From positions 186,001 to 250,000 of the forward strand of contig JAFBIU010000001.1 in the NCBI GenBank assembly GCA_021531775.1: a stretch of DNA of 64,000 nucleotides, given 5' to 3'. This document shows positions 18,101-27,099 of the stretch, one piece after another (within the stretch, counting starts at the first letter, position 1; the number at the start of each line of letters is the position of its first letter). The position numbers and the translations under genes were made by a program. The notes beneath the pieces were generated by a model, which ran no database searches, had not been told where the DNA came from, and saw nothing but the letters and a program-made list of their open reading frames with translations. The DNA comes from Parabacteroides distasonis (lineage in GTDB: Bacteria; Bacteroidota; Bacteroidia; Bacteroidales; Tannerellaceae).

Positions 18101-18516
18101 TCCGGCAGAACGTCGGCTGTAGCTACGACCTCGACTGTGGCTTGGATCGGAAATCCGTTTTCCGTTGTTTCATCGCCGATGATGAAACCATCCACGGTAT
18201 AGCGGCTTCCGGCGGGATACTTTTGGTTGTCAGCCTCCTCCTGTTCGGTCACTTTAGCGGCATTGGACCAGCGTGTCTGGCGATATTCGGCCTGTCCGTT
18301 GGTGTAGGTGACCCACACCTGGTAGGGAAGACGGGGAGCTGTACCTGCCGGACACTTTACCAGAATGGTTTCGACCGACTGAATGGCGCGTCCTTGCGGC
18401 TCAGCAGCCTGCAAGATGCTTGAAGCGAGGGGTGCTGCAGGCGATGCCTGTGCACCGGGTTGCATAGCCAAAAGATATAAACCGGCCATGAACGGAATGG
18501 ATAAGATAGCTTTCAT
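15175..18516 (-). CDS. Secreted beta-L-arabinofuranosidase-like enzyme, GH127/GH146 (DUF1680) family
   Basis: A 1113-residue secreted enzyme. A signal peptide (1-24, ending AQAS) is followed by an Ig-like domain (about 45-90, SVETILVKCPAGTAPRLPYQVWVTYTNG) and a linker to the (alpha/alpha)6 barrel (about 150-800). The zinc/catalytic cysteine site of GH127 is intact: Glu530-x-Cys532-Cys533 in NETCCAYN and Cys600-Cys601 in STCCGGTGSENH. The last ~270 residues are helical FIVAR-like repeats (ATRLDKSELQKCIQQAA, SVDQSGLKELMNEA), probably coiled-coil attachment or spacer modules. Expected activity is release of beta-L-arabinofuranose from plant side chains; the choice between GH127 and GH146 cannot be made by eye. 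Together with the GH43 and GH3 enzymes it points to arabinoxylan or pectin side-chain use. It is divergent from hflX. Confidence 0.88.
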   Translation of the reverse strand: MKAILSIPFMAGLYLLAMQPGAQASPAAPLASSILQAAEPQGRAIQSVETILVKCPAGTAPRLPYQVWVTYTNGQAEYRQTRWSNAAKVTEQEEADNQKYPAGSRYTVDGFIIGDETTENGFPIQATVEVVATADVLPDKPVAYTIPLTDVTINGNNRLTSNRDMAIREIISWDVTQQLYNYRDTYGFSTEGYTRSDGWDSPDTKLKGHGSGHYMSALALAYAAATDPEQKTILKRNIKRMVDELRACQERTFVWNDSLGRYWEARDFAPEAELKEMKGTWEAFDVHKTKWATYGYGYLNAIPAHHPALIEMYRAYNNSDWVWAPYYTIHKQLAGLIEIATYMDDKALADKALLIAKDMGLWVWNRMHYRTFVQEEGTQDERRAKPGNRYEMWNMYIAGEVGGISESLARLSEMVSDPTEKARLLEASNCFDSPALFTPLSRNIDDIRTRHANQHIPMIIGALRSYLSNHNPYYYNLSQNFWSFMQGRYRYATGGVGNGEMFRQPYSQMLSMATNGISEGDTHANPELNETCCAYNLLKLTKDLNCLNPDDARYMDYYERTLFNQIVGSLNPEHYECTYQYAVGLNASKPWGNETPQSTCCGGTGSENHVKYQETTYFASDDALWVALYMPTTLHWKAKGITLEQDCLWPAEQSTLRITEGSGQFTLKLRVPYWATDGFEVKVNGVSTGEKYHPCSYAVLPKRDWKAGDVVEIVMPFTKHIDYGPDKLSAEIASQEGTPLPAAWLGALMYGPLVMTATDVSNWQEATLNIDANLATITTEEPTGMRTGTHGNLYTLTQGGRVFQPDYYRHNHSTHYFRINHVSDPTAELKMALERKLHDAQIFQKKNYSKKSFAALQAAIQSGEKLLAASNANEQALLESTTKLEESLKQLEATRLDKSELQKCIQQAAAYEAKVYTTDSYHVLETVLESARGVDKSSDSQLVVDKQILTLQEAINGLVTVASVDQSGLKELMNEAISRQTAQEQWNALAVKVPEYAPWAQFGYMRLTEVMEQAKQVLGNVSKNYSQGEVNATAAALNAAINTMRPGNLPEMEDLRPLSALLRRAGNLNESSSPALREAIEYAQMVMKYVTDGSGTHDMIQEAVARMKKATGQ

Positions 18517-18583
18517 GCTAAAAAAGGATTCAATAAGTCAATCTTTTGTTTGTTTTACATTTCAGCGTGTAAAGGTATGTATT

Positions 18584-18640
18584 TATCTTTGGAATATTGC
18601 GTGACAAAGGCAGATAAATTATTGAAATCACTTATCTTTG
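18584..18640 (+). promoter_or_regulatory. Two TATCTTTG -7 elements upstream of hflX
   Basis: TATCTTTG occurs at 18584-18591 and at 18633-18640. The second ends four bases before the hflX start codon, so transcription from it would give a nearly leaderless mRNA; the first would give a leader of about 50 bases. No clear -33 box fits either. Confidence 0.4.
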
Positions 18641-18644
18641 CCGT

Positions 18645-19865
18645 ATGAAAGAATTTATCATATCAGAAGCACAAACAGAAAGAGCCGTTTTGGTCGGGTT
18701 GGTGACCCCGGAGCAGAACGAGCAGAAGGTGAAGGAGTACTTGGACGAATTGGCCTTTTTAGCTGATACAGCGGGTGTTGAGTCGGTCAAGCGCTTCACC
18801 CAGAAGATGGATTATCCCAATTCGGTGACCTTTGTCGGGACTGGCAAACTGCAGGAGATTAAGGCGTATGTGGAGGAAAACGAGATCGGCTTGGTCATCT
18901 TCGACGATGAACTCTCGGCCAAACAGTTGCGCAACATCGAGAAGGAATTGCAGGTGAAGATCCTCGACCGTACGAATCTGATTCTGGATATCTTTGCCCG
19001 GCGTGCCCAGACGGCACATGCCAAGACGCAGGTTGAGTTGGCCCAATACAAATATATGTTACCTCGTTTGACCCGTCTGTGGACTCACTTGGAGCGTCAG
19101 CGGGGTGGTGTCGGTATGCGTGGTCCGGGTGAGACGCAGCTGGAAACGGATAAGCGTATTATCTTGGACAAGATCTCGAAGTTGAAACGAGACTTGGTCG
19201 ATATCGACAAGCAGAAGAGTGTACAGCGTAAGAATCGGGGAAAGATGGTGCGTGTCGCGTTGGTCGGCTATACCAATGTGGGTAAATCGACCCTGATGAA
19301 CCTGTTGAGCAAGAGTGACGTGTTTGCCGAGAACAAGTTGTTTGCGACGTTGGATACGACGGTGCGGAAGGTGATTATCGATAACTTGCCCTTCCTGCTG
19401 TCTGATACGGTCGGATTTATCCGGAAGTTGCCGACGGAACTGGTCGAATCGTTCAAATCAACGTTGGATGAGGTGCGTGAAGCCGACCTGCTGGTGCATG
19501 TGGTGGATATTTCTCACCCCAGTTTTGAGGAGCAGATCGAGGTGGTCAACCGGACCCTGGCGGAGATTGACAAGCAGGAAAAACCGATGATCATGGTGTT
19601 CAACAAGGTGGATGCCTTTACCTTCGTGCCCAAAGAGGAAGATGACTTGACTCCCCGGACACGCGAGAATATCGATCTGGACGAACTGAAACGCACGTGG
19701 ATGGGTAAGTTGCAGGATAATTGCCTCTTTATCTCTGCCAAAGAGCGTACCAATATTGAAGCCTTGAAAGCCCTGTTGTATGAACGGGTGAAGCAGATCC
19801 ACATCACCCGATTCCCTTACAACGATTTCCTGTTTCAACAATATGATGAGGAGTTAACAGAATAA
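18645..19865 (+). CDS. hflX: Ribosome-associated GTPase HflX
   Basis: A 406-residue cytoplasmic GTPase that binds the large ribosomal subunit and rescues or splits stalled ribosomes. The N-terminal HflX domain (1-~200) has VTFVGTGKLQEIKAYV, FDDELSAKQLRNIEKEL, DRTNLILDIFARRAQTAHAKTQVELAQ and GGVGMRGPGETQLETD. The GTPase domain follows: G1 GYTNVGKST (208-216), G3 DTVGFIRKLP, G4 NKVD, G5 SAKE. Length and motifs are complete. Upstream lies a divergent promoter region with the GH127-type gene; downstream a ThuA-domain gene starts within 20 bases. Confidence 0.95.
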   Translation: MKEFIISEAQTERAVLVGLVTPEQNEQKVKEYLDELAFLADTAGVESVKRFTQKMDYPNSVTFVGTGKLQEIKAYVEENEIGLVIFDDELSAKQLRNIEKELQVKILDRTNLILDIFARRAQTAHAKTQVELAQYKYMLPRLTRLWTHLERQRGGVGMRGPGETQLETDKRIILDKISKLKRDLVDIDKQKSVQRKNRGKMVRVALVGYTNVGKSTLMNLLSKSDVFAENKLFATLDTTVRKVIIDNLPFLLSDTVGFIRKLPTELVESFKSTLDEVREADLLVHVVDISHPSFEEQIEVVNRTLAEIDKQEKPMIMVFNKVDAFTFVPKEEDDLTPRTRENIDLDELKRTWMGKLQDNCLFISAKERTNIEALKALLYERVKQIHITRFPYNDFLFQQYDEELTE

Positions 19866-19882
19866 TTATAAGTGTGTATATC

Positions 19883-20662
19883 ATGGGAAAATATTTGATC
19901 GTATGGATGGCTGCCCTTTTTTCAATGGTTGCTTGTGCCCAACAGTCGGCCGATGCTTCGTTGCAGGGCAAGAAGGTGTTGTTTGTGTATGGAGGTTGGG
20001 ATGGTCATGAACCGGTACCCAGCCGTGACCTCTTTGTCCCTTGGCTGCAGTCTGAAGGGGCAACTGTCATCACGAAAGACAATTTGGAATGTTACACGGA
20101 TTCAGCCTTAATGGCGAGCATCGATCTGGTCGTACAGGTCTGGACGATGGGTACCATTACGGGTGAACAGGAGCAGGGCTTGTTGAATGCTGTTCGTCGG
20201 GGTGTCGGCATTGCCGGATGGCATGGCGGCTTGGGCGACTCATTCCGCAACAATACGGAGTATCAGTTCATGGTCGGTGGCCAGTGGGTGGCTCATCCCG
20301 GGGGCGTGATCGACTACACGGTACAGATCACGGACCATCAAGATCCGGTTACCCAGGGACTGAAGGATTTTTCCATGCATTCGGAACAGTACTATGTGCA
20401 TGTTGATCCGAATGTCAAGGTATTGGCGACTACTACCTTCCCCGGTACGTATGCGGATTGGATCGAGGGATGTGTCATTCCGGTTGTTTGGAAGAAAAGC
20501 TATGGTAAAGGTCGTGTGTTCTACTCTTCGTTGGGACACGTGGCTAAGGATTTTGACGTGACAGAGAACATGGAGATCATGAAACGAGGCATTCGTTGGG
20601 CTGCCCAGAGCCTGAACGAGGGACCGGAACGTTGGGTTTCGCCCATTTATGGCCGTCGGTAA
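19883..20662 (+). CDS. ThuA-domain lipoprotein
   Basis: A 259-residue protein with a lipoprotein signal: the hydrophobic stretch LIVWMAALFSMVAC ends in a lipobox, so Cys19 is the predicted lipidated residue. I chose the Met at 19883 (MGKYLIV) over the in-frame Met at 19874 because it gives a compact signal peptide. The rest is one ThuA domain, a class I glutamine-amidotransferase-like fold (VLFVYGGWDGHEPVPSRD; GIAGWHGGLGDSFRNNTEYQFMVGG; VFYSSLGHVAKDF). ThuA proteins are linked to sugar or polyol metabolism but the reaction is not established. It sits 17 bases after hflX and 51 bases before hisS, with an ATACATTATATAATATAT spacer before hisS. Confidence 0.82.
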   Translation: MGKYLIVWMAALFSMVACAQQSADASLQGKKVLFVYGGWDGHEPVPSRDLFVPWLQSEGATVITKDNLECYTDSALMASIDLVVQVWTMGTITGEQEQGLLNAVRRGVGIAGWHGGLGDSFRNNTEYQFMVGGQWVAHPGGVIDYTVQITDHQDPVTQGLKDFSMHSEQYYVHVDPNVKVLATTTFPGTYADWIEGCVIPVVWKKSYGKGRVFYSSLGHVAKDFDVTENMEIMKRGIRWAAQSLNEGPERWVSPIYGRR

Positions 20663-20713
20663 AATGAACTCCTATACATTATATAATATATATACATAGA
20701 AGAGTAAGAAAAC

Positions 20714-22072
20714 ATGCAGAAACCGAGTATTCCAAAGGGAACGCGAGACTTTTCGCCGGTGGAGATGGCGAAGCGCAACTATATTTTTAATACGATTCGG
20801 GAGGTGTATCACCTCTATGGATTCCAACAGATCGAGACTCCTGCCATGGAGAACCTTTCTACCCTGATGGGTAAGTATGGCGAAGAGGGCGATAAGTTGT
20901 TGTTCAAGATTTTGAATTCCGGTGATTGTTTCGCCGGCATCTCAGGTGAGGAACTGAGCGAGATGAGCCCGTTGAAGTTTGCAGCCAAGGCGTGCGAAAA
21001 GGGGTTACGGTATGATTTGACAGTCCCCTTTGCCCGTTTTGTGGTACAGCATCGGAATGAGATCAGTTTCCCCTTCAAGCGTTACCAGATCCAGCCGGTA
21101 TGGCGGGCAGACCGTCCGCAGAAGGGTCGTTACCGTGAATTCTATCAGTGTGATGGAGACGTGGTCGGATCCGATTCGTTGATCAATGAAGTAGAATTGA
21201 TTCAGATCATGGATGAGGTGTTCCGTCGTTTCGGTATCCGTGTCTGTATCAAGATGAACAACCGGAAGATTCTGTCGGGTATTGCCGAGATCATTGGTGA
21301 AGCAGAAAAGATTGTCGATATTACGGTGGCGATTGACAAGCTGGACAAGATCGGTTTGGACCATGTCAACGAGGAGTTGCGTTCGAAGGGTCTGTCGGAA
21401 GAGGCGATTGCCAAATTGCAGCCGATCATTCTCTTGACAGGTTCCAACAGTGAGAAGATTGCTACGTTACGAGAACTGTTGGCCTCTTCAGAGACGGGAT
21501 TGAAGGGTGTAGAGGAGTTGGACTTTATCTTGGAACGTGTTTCGCACACGCCCCTGCAGGCTACCTTGGAACTGGATTTGACGTTGGCTCGTGGTCTGAA
21601 CTATTATACGGGTGCCATCTTTGAGGTAAAGGCGTTGGATGTACAGATCGGTAGCATTACCGGAGGAGGTCGCTACGATAACCTGACTGGTGTGTTTGGC
21701 CTGAATGGTGTGTCCGGTGTGGGCATCTCGTTTGGTGCTGACCGTATCTTCGATGTGCTGAACCAGTTGGATCTTTATCCGGCTGATTCGTTGCAGACAA
21801 CCCAGTTGCTCTTTACCAACTTCGGAAAGCAGGAAGAGACCTACCTGTTGCCGCTGATTGCCCAGGTCCGTCAGGCCGGTATCCGTACGGAACTCTATCC
21901 GGAGGCGGCCAAGATGAAGAAGCAGATGAGCTATGCCGATGCGAAGAAGATCCCCTATGTGGCCATTGTCGGAGAGACCGAGATGGAGGCAGCCAAGATC
22001 AATCTGAAGAATATGATCACCGGTGAACAGCAATTGGTGAGCTTGGATGAATTGATTGATACCTTGCATTGA
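20714..22072 (+). CDS. hisS: Histidyl-tRNA synthetase
   Basis: A 452-residue class II aminoacyl-tRNA synthetase that charges tRNA-His in the cytoplasm. Motif 1 region starts at [19 protein letters not shown]; motif 2 is [27 protein letters not shown]; the histidine-binding signature appears as [19 protein letters not shown] and [10 protein letters not shown]; motif 3 is [13 protein letters not shown]. The C-terminal anticodon-binding domain (about 350-450) has [24 protein letters not shown]. An internal insertion around 90-130 ([20 protein letters not shown]) is seen in Bacteroidetes enzymes. A strong terminator follows the gene. Confidence 0.96.
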   Translation: MQKPSIPKGTRDFSPVEMAKRNYIFNTIREVYHLYGFQQIETPAMENLSTLMGKYGEEGDKLLFKILNSGDCFAGISGEELSEMSPLKFAAKACEKGLRYDLTVPFARFVVQHRNEISFPFKRYQIQPVWRADRPQKGRYREFYQCDGDVVGSDSLINEVELIQIMDEVFRRFGIRVCIKMNNRKILSGIAEIIGEAEKIVDITVAIDKLDKIGLDHVNEELRSKGLSEEAIAKLQPIILLTGSNSEKIATLRELLASSETGLKGVEELDFILERVSHTPLQATLELDLTLARGLNYYTGAIFEVKALDVQIGSITGGGRYDNLTGVFGLNGVSGVGISFGADRIFDVLNQLDLYPADSLQTTQLLFTNFGKQEETYLLPLIAQVRQAGIRTELYPEAAKMKKQMSYADAKKIPYVAIVGETEMEAAKINLKNMITGEQQLVSLDELIDTLH

Positions 22073-22097
22073 TTCGTTTTATTATTAGATTATGTCA

Positions 22098-22136
22098 GCC
22101 GCACACTGCCAGCTTGTCAGACAGTGTGCGGCTTTT
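22098..22136 (+). terminator. Rho-independent terminator of hisS
   Basis: Arms GCCGCACACTG (22098-22108) and CAGTGTGCGGC (22122-22132) pair perfectly over 11 bp with a 13-base loop and are followed by TTTTGT. Confidence 0.9.
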
Positions 22137-22183
22137 GTCTGTCTAAATCCGAAATAATGTCAGATTTGAAGGCTGAAAACCGT

Positions 22184-22200
22184 TTGGCACACTATTGGTA
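22184..22200 (+). promoter_or_regulatory. Sigma-54-like -24/-12 sequence upstream of groES
   Basis: TTGGCACACTATTGGTA resembles the RpoN consensus TTGGCAC-N5-TTGCW, with a perfect -24 half and a -12 half that is off by one base and has T for C. It lies 70 bases before the groES start codon, a sensible distance. No TAnnTTTG element is apparent in this gap. Confidence 0.35.
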
Positions 22201-22270
22201 GTAAGTCAGGTGTATTGCGAAAGCGATACACAAACAACTTAAGAATATTAACAATTAAATAAGGATAAAG

Positions 22271-24234
<1,964 letters not shown>

Positions 24235-24254
24235 TCTCTTCCTCATAATTATAA

Positions 24255-24297
24255 AGTGGGCGGTTGCTTTTGGATAACAAAGGCAGCCGCTTTTTTT
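24255..24297 (+). terminator. Terminator of groESL
   Basis: Stem GCGGTTGC (24260-24267) / GCAGCCGC (24283-24290, with one G-U pair), extended by outer A-T pairs, followed by a run of seven T. The -7 element TACTTTTG of the next gene starts at 24300, directly after the T-run. Confidence 0.8.
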
Positions 24298-24326
24298 ATT
24301 ACTTTTGCAGCCAAAACGAAAAAGAG

Positions 24327-25658
24327 ATGCAAGGAACAAAGAATCTGACGAAGGGACCTATTACGCGGTTGCTGTTCAACTTGGCCATGCCGATCATGGG
24401 CACTTCGTTTATCCAAATGGCATATAGTATCACGGACATGGCGTGGGTAGGCCGTTTAGGCAGTGAATCAGTCGCTGCCATTGGAGCTGTCGGTATCTTG
24501 ACCTGGATGACGAATTCGATTTCGTTGCTGACAGGTGTTGGTGCACAGGTGAGTGTGGGACAGAGTATCGGGGCGCAACGTACGGAGGAGGCACGCAGTT
24601 TTGCTTCCCACAACTTGACATGGGCTTTGTTGATTGCACTGGTTTGGGGACTGTTATTATTCACATTTGCTCATCCGGTCATTGCCCTGTATAAGTTAGC
24701 TCCCGCTATTACCGATCAGGCGGTTCATTATTTGCGCATCGTGGCCTCTGCCTTTCCGTTTGTCTTTTTGGCAGCTGCTAGTACTGGTATCTATAATGCT
24801 GCCGGTCTGAGTAAGATTCCCTTTTTTATCAGTGGTACCGGTTTGCTGTTGAATATGCTGTTGGATCCGCTCTTCATCCTGGTGTTGGGGTGGGGAACAG
24901 CCGGTGCTGCCTGGGCTACGTGGCTTTCACAGGCGACTGTGGTTGCTCTGTTTGTCTATCATCTGAAGATACGGAATCGTCCGATGGGAGGTTTTCACTT
25001 TTGGATTGTTCCCCGTTGGACGGAGACCAAACAGATTTTTCGGTTGGGGACACCGGTTGCGTTGCTGAATGCCTATTTTGCCGTGATTAATCTGCTCATG
25101 GGTCGGACCGCCTCTACCTATGGTGGGCATATTGGCCTGATGGCATTGACAGCAGGTGGACAAGTAGAGGCCTTGGCTTGGAATACATCGCAAGGCTTCA
25201 GTACAGCCTTGAGTACCTTTACGGCCCAGAACTATGCGGCTGGATGCAAGGAGCGTGTGGTGAGTGCTTTTCATGCCACCTTGAAGATGTGTGCCTGCTT
25301 GGGAACCTTCTGTACTGTATTGTTCGTCTTTTTCGGTAGCGAGGTGTTTTCTTGGATTGTACCCGAACCGGCAGCTTACGAGGCGGGTGGTCTGTTCTTG
25401 CGTATCGATGGTTACACACTGCTTTTAATGATGATGGAGATTACGATTCAAGGACTCTTTTATGGGACCGGACGTACACTGCCGCCGGCAGTCATCAGCA
25501 TTACGTGCAATACCTTGCGTATTCCGTTGTCCATCCTGTTGGCTGCCTCCGGATTGGGTGTTGCTGGTGTCTGGTGGGCCATCAGTCTCTCCAGTGGACT
25601 CAAGGGAATTGCCAGTTTTGTCTGGTTCCGGATCCTGCAAAAGAAGATCCTTGCCTAA
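24327..25658 (+). CDS. MATE family multidrug/toxin exporter
   Basis: A 443-residue inner-membrane antiporter with about 12 predicted transmembrane segments, in two MatE repeats (about 15-175 and 235-395). Typical segments are LFNLAMPIMGTSFIQMAYSITDMAWVGRLG at the N-terminus, TGVGAQVSVGQSIGAQRTEEA, and LGTPVALLNAYFAVINLLMGRT opening the second half. I chose the Met at 24327 (MQGTKNLTKGPI), because the family usually begins this way; an in-frame Met at 24264 lies within the groEL terminator. The -7 element TACTTTTG at 24300-24307 fits this start. Substrate cannot be told from sequence. Confidence 0.9.
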   Translation: MQGTKNLTKGPITRLLFNLAMPIMGTSFIQMAYSITDMAWVGRLGSESVAAIGAVGILTWMTNSISLLTGVGAQVSVGQSIGAQRTEEARSFASHNLTWALLIALVWGLLLFTFAHPVIALYKLAPAITDQAVHYLRIVASAFPFVFLAAASTGIYNAAGLSKIPFFISGTGLLLNMLLDPLFILVLGWGTAGAAWATWLSQATVVALFVYHLKIRNRPMGGFHFWIVPRWTETKQIFRLGTPVALLNAYFAVINLLMGRTASTYGGHIGLMALTAGGQVEALAWNTSQGFSTALSTFTAQNYAAGCKERVVSAFHATLKMCACLGTFCTVLFVFFGSEVFSWIVPEPAAYEAGGLFLRIDGYTLLLMMMEITIQGLFYGTGRTLPPAVISITCNTLRIPLSILLAASGLGVAGVWWAISLSSGLKGIASFVWFRILQKKILA

Positions 25659-25663
25659 ATGCC

Positions 25664-25693
25664 TTTGAATCTGAAAGGAAACATTTATCTTTG
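25664..25693 (+). promoter_or_regulatory. Promoter of metY (TTTG - 18 bp - TATCTTTG)
   Basis: A -33-like TTTG at 25664-25667 and a -7 TATCTTTG at 25686-25693 are separated by 18 bases, close to the 19-21 expected. The leader to the metY start codon is about 40 bases. Confidence 0.55.
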
Positions 25694-25736
25694 TAATCAG
25701 TTAATGAACATAAATAATTGTATCAACTAAATTAAT

Positions 25737-27017
25737 ATGGCTAATAAATTAAATCAGGAGACCCTCTGTGTACAGGCAGGATGGACACCGACCAATGGGG
25801 AACCCCGTGTACTGCCAATTTATCAAAGCACAACATTCAAGTATGACTCCAGCGAGCAGATGGCAAAATTGTTCGATTTGGAAGCAAGTGGTTATTTCTA
25901 TACACGTCTGCAGAATCCGACCAATGATGCGGTAGCTGCCAAAATTGCCGCCTTGGAGGGTGGTGTGGCTGCTATGTTGACCTCATCGGGCCAGGCTGCC
26001 AATTTCTTTGCCTTTTTCAATATCTGTGAGGCGGGCGATCATATCGTGAGTGCAACCAGTATTTATGGCGGTACCTACAACCTGTTGTCAGTCACCCTGA
26101 AGAAATTGGGTATTGAATGTACCTTTGTCGATGAGGGAGCTTCCGAAGAGGAGATCAGTCAAGCGTTCCGTCCGAACACCAAACTGCTTTTTGGTGAGAC
26201 GATTTCCAATCCGGGTGTGAAGGTGCTCGATATCGAGAAGTTTGCGCGAATTGCCCATCAGCATGGCGTTCCTTTGATCGTCGATAACACCTTTGCCACT
26301 CCGATCAATTGCCGTCCTTTCGAATGGGGTGCTGACATTGTGACACACTCGACAACGAAGTATATGGATGGTCATGCTTCGACCGTGGGTGGCTGTATTG
26401 TGGATAGCGGTAACTTTGACTGGAGTGCGCATGCCGACAAATACCCGGGATTGTGTGAGCCCGATCCCTCCTATCATGGTTTGACCTATACGGAATCTTT
26501 CGGTAAGATGGCCTACATCACCAAGGCAACCAGTCAGCTGATGCGTGACTTGGGTTCCATTCAGGCACCACAGAATGCCTTCCTGCTGAATCTGGGTTTG
26601 GAGACGTTGCATCTGCGTATGCCGCAACATTGCAAGAATGCGTTGAAGGTGGCACAGTGGTTACAGCAAAACGACAAGGTGGCCTGGATCAACTATCCGG
26701 ACCTGGAGGGTGACAAGTACCATGATTTGGCGAAAAAATATCTCCCTAACGGTTCCTGTGGTGTGATGGCCTTTGGCTTGAAGGGTGGACGAGATGTGGC
26801 TATTAATTTCATGGATCACCTGAAGTTTGTAGCAATTGTGACGCATGTGGCTGATGCACGTACTTGTGTATTGCATCCGGCCAGCCATACACACCGTCAG
26901 CTGAGTGACGAACAGCTGATAGAGGCAGGTGTGGCTCCTGATCTGATCCGTTTGTCAGTGGGTATCGAGAATGCAGATGACATCATTGCCGACTTGGAAC
27001 AGGCATTGAACTCCTAA
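25737..27017 (+). CDS. metY: O-acetylhomoserine sulfhydrylase (aminocarboxypropyltransferase)
   Basis: A 426-residue PLP-dependent enzyme of the Cys/Met metabolism family that makes homocysteine from O-acetylhomoserine and sulfide. Motifs: YTRLQNPTNDAVAAKIAALEGG near the start, SSGQAANFFAFFNI, VDNTFATPINCRPFEWGADIVTHS, and the PLP lysine Lys208 in HSTTKYMDGH. ADARTCVLHPASHTHRQLS and RLSVGIENADDIIADLEQAL close the protein. Length and layout fit MetY rather than the shorter MetB/MetC enzymes. It stands alone with its own promoter and a shared terminator downstream. No SAM riboswitch is visible in the 78-base leader region. Confidence 0.94.
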   Translation: MANKLNQETLCVQAGWTPTNGEPRVLPIYQSTTFKYDSSEQMAKLFDLEASGYFYTRLQNPTNDAVAAKIAALEGGVAAMLTSSGQAANFFAFFNICEAGDHIVSATSIYGGTYNLLSVTLKKLGIECTFVDEGASEEEISQAFRPNTKLLFGETISNPGVKVLDIEKFARIAHQHGVPLIVDNTFATPINCRPFEWGADIVTHSTTKYMDGHASTVGGCIVDSGNFDWSAHADKYPGLCEPDPSYHGLTYTESFGKMAYITKATSQLMRDLGSIQAPQNAFLLNLGLETLHLRMPQHCKNALKVAQWLQQNDKVAWINYPDLEGDKYHDLAKKYLPNGSCGVMAFGLKGGRDVAINFMDHLKFVAIVTHVADARTCVLHPASHTHRQLSDEQLIEAGVAPDLIRLSVGIENADDIIADLEQALNS

Positions 27018-27035
27018 GTATTTTAATCGATCCAT

Positions 27036-27080
27036 AAAAAGTGAGAGGCCCTCCCTGCTGGAAGAGCCTCTCTTTTTATA
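27036..27080. terminator. Bidirectional terminator between metY and the EF-G-like gene
   Basis: Arms GAGAGGC (27043-27049) and GCCTCTC (27066-27072) with further pairing inside, flanked by AAAAA on the left and TTTTTATA on the right, so it can act for both converging genes. Confidence 0.85.
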
Positions 27081-27099
27081 TAAGTGGTATTCAGGTGAT

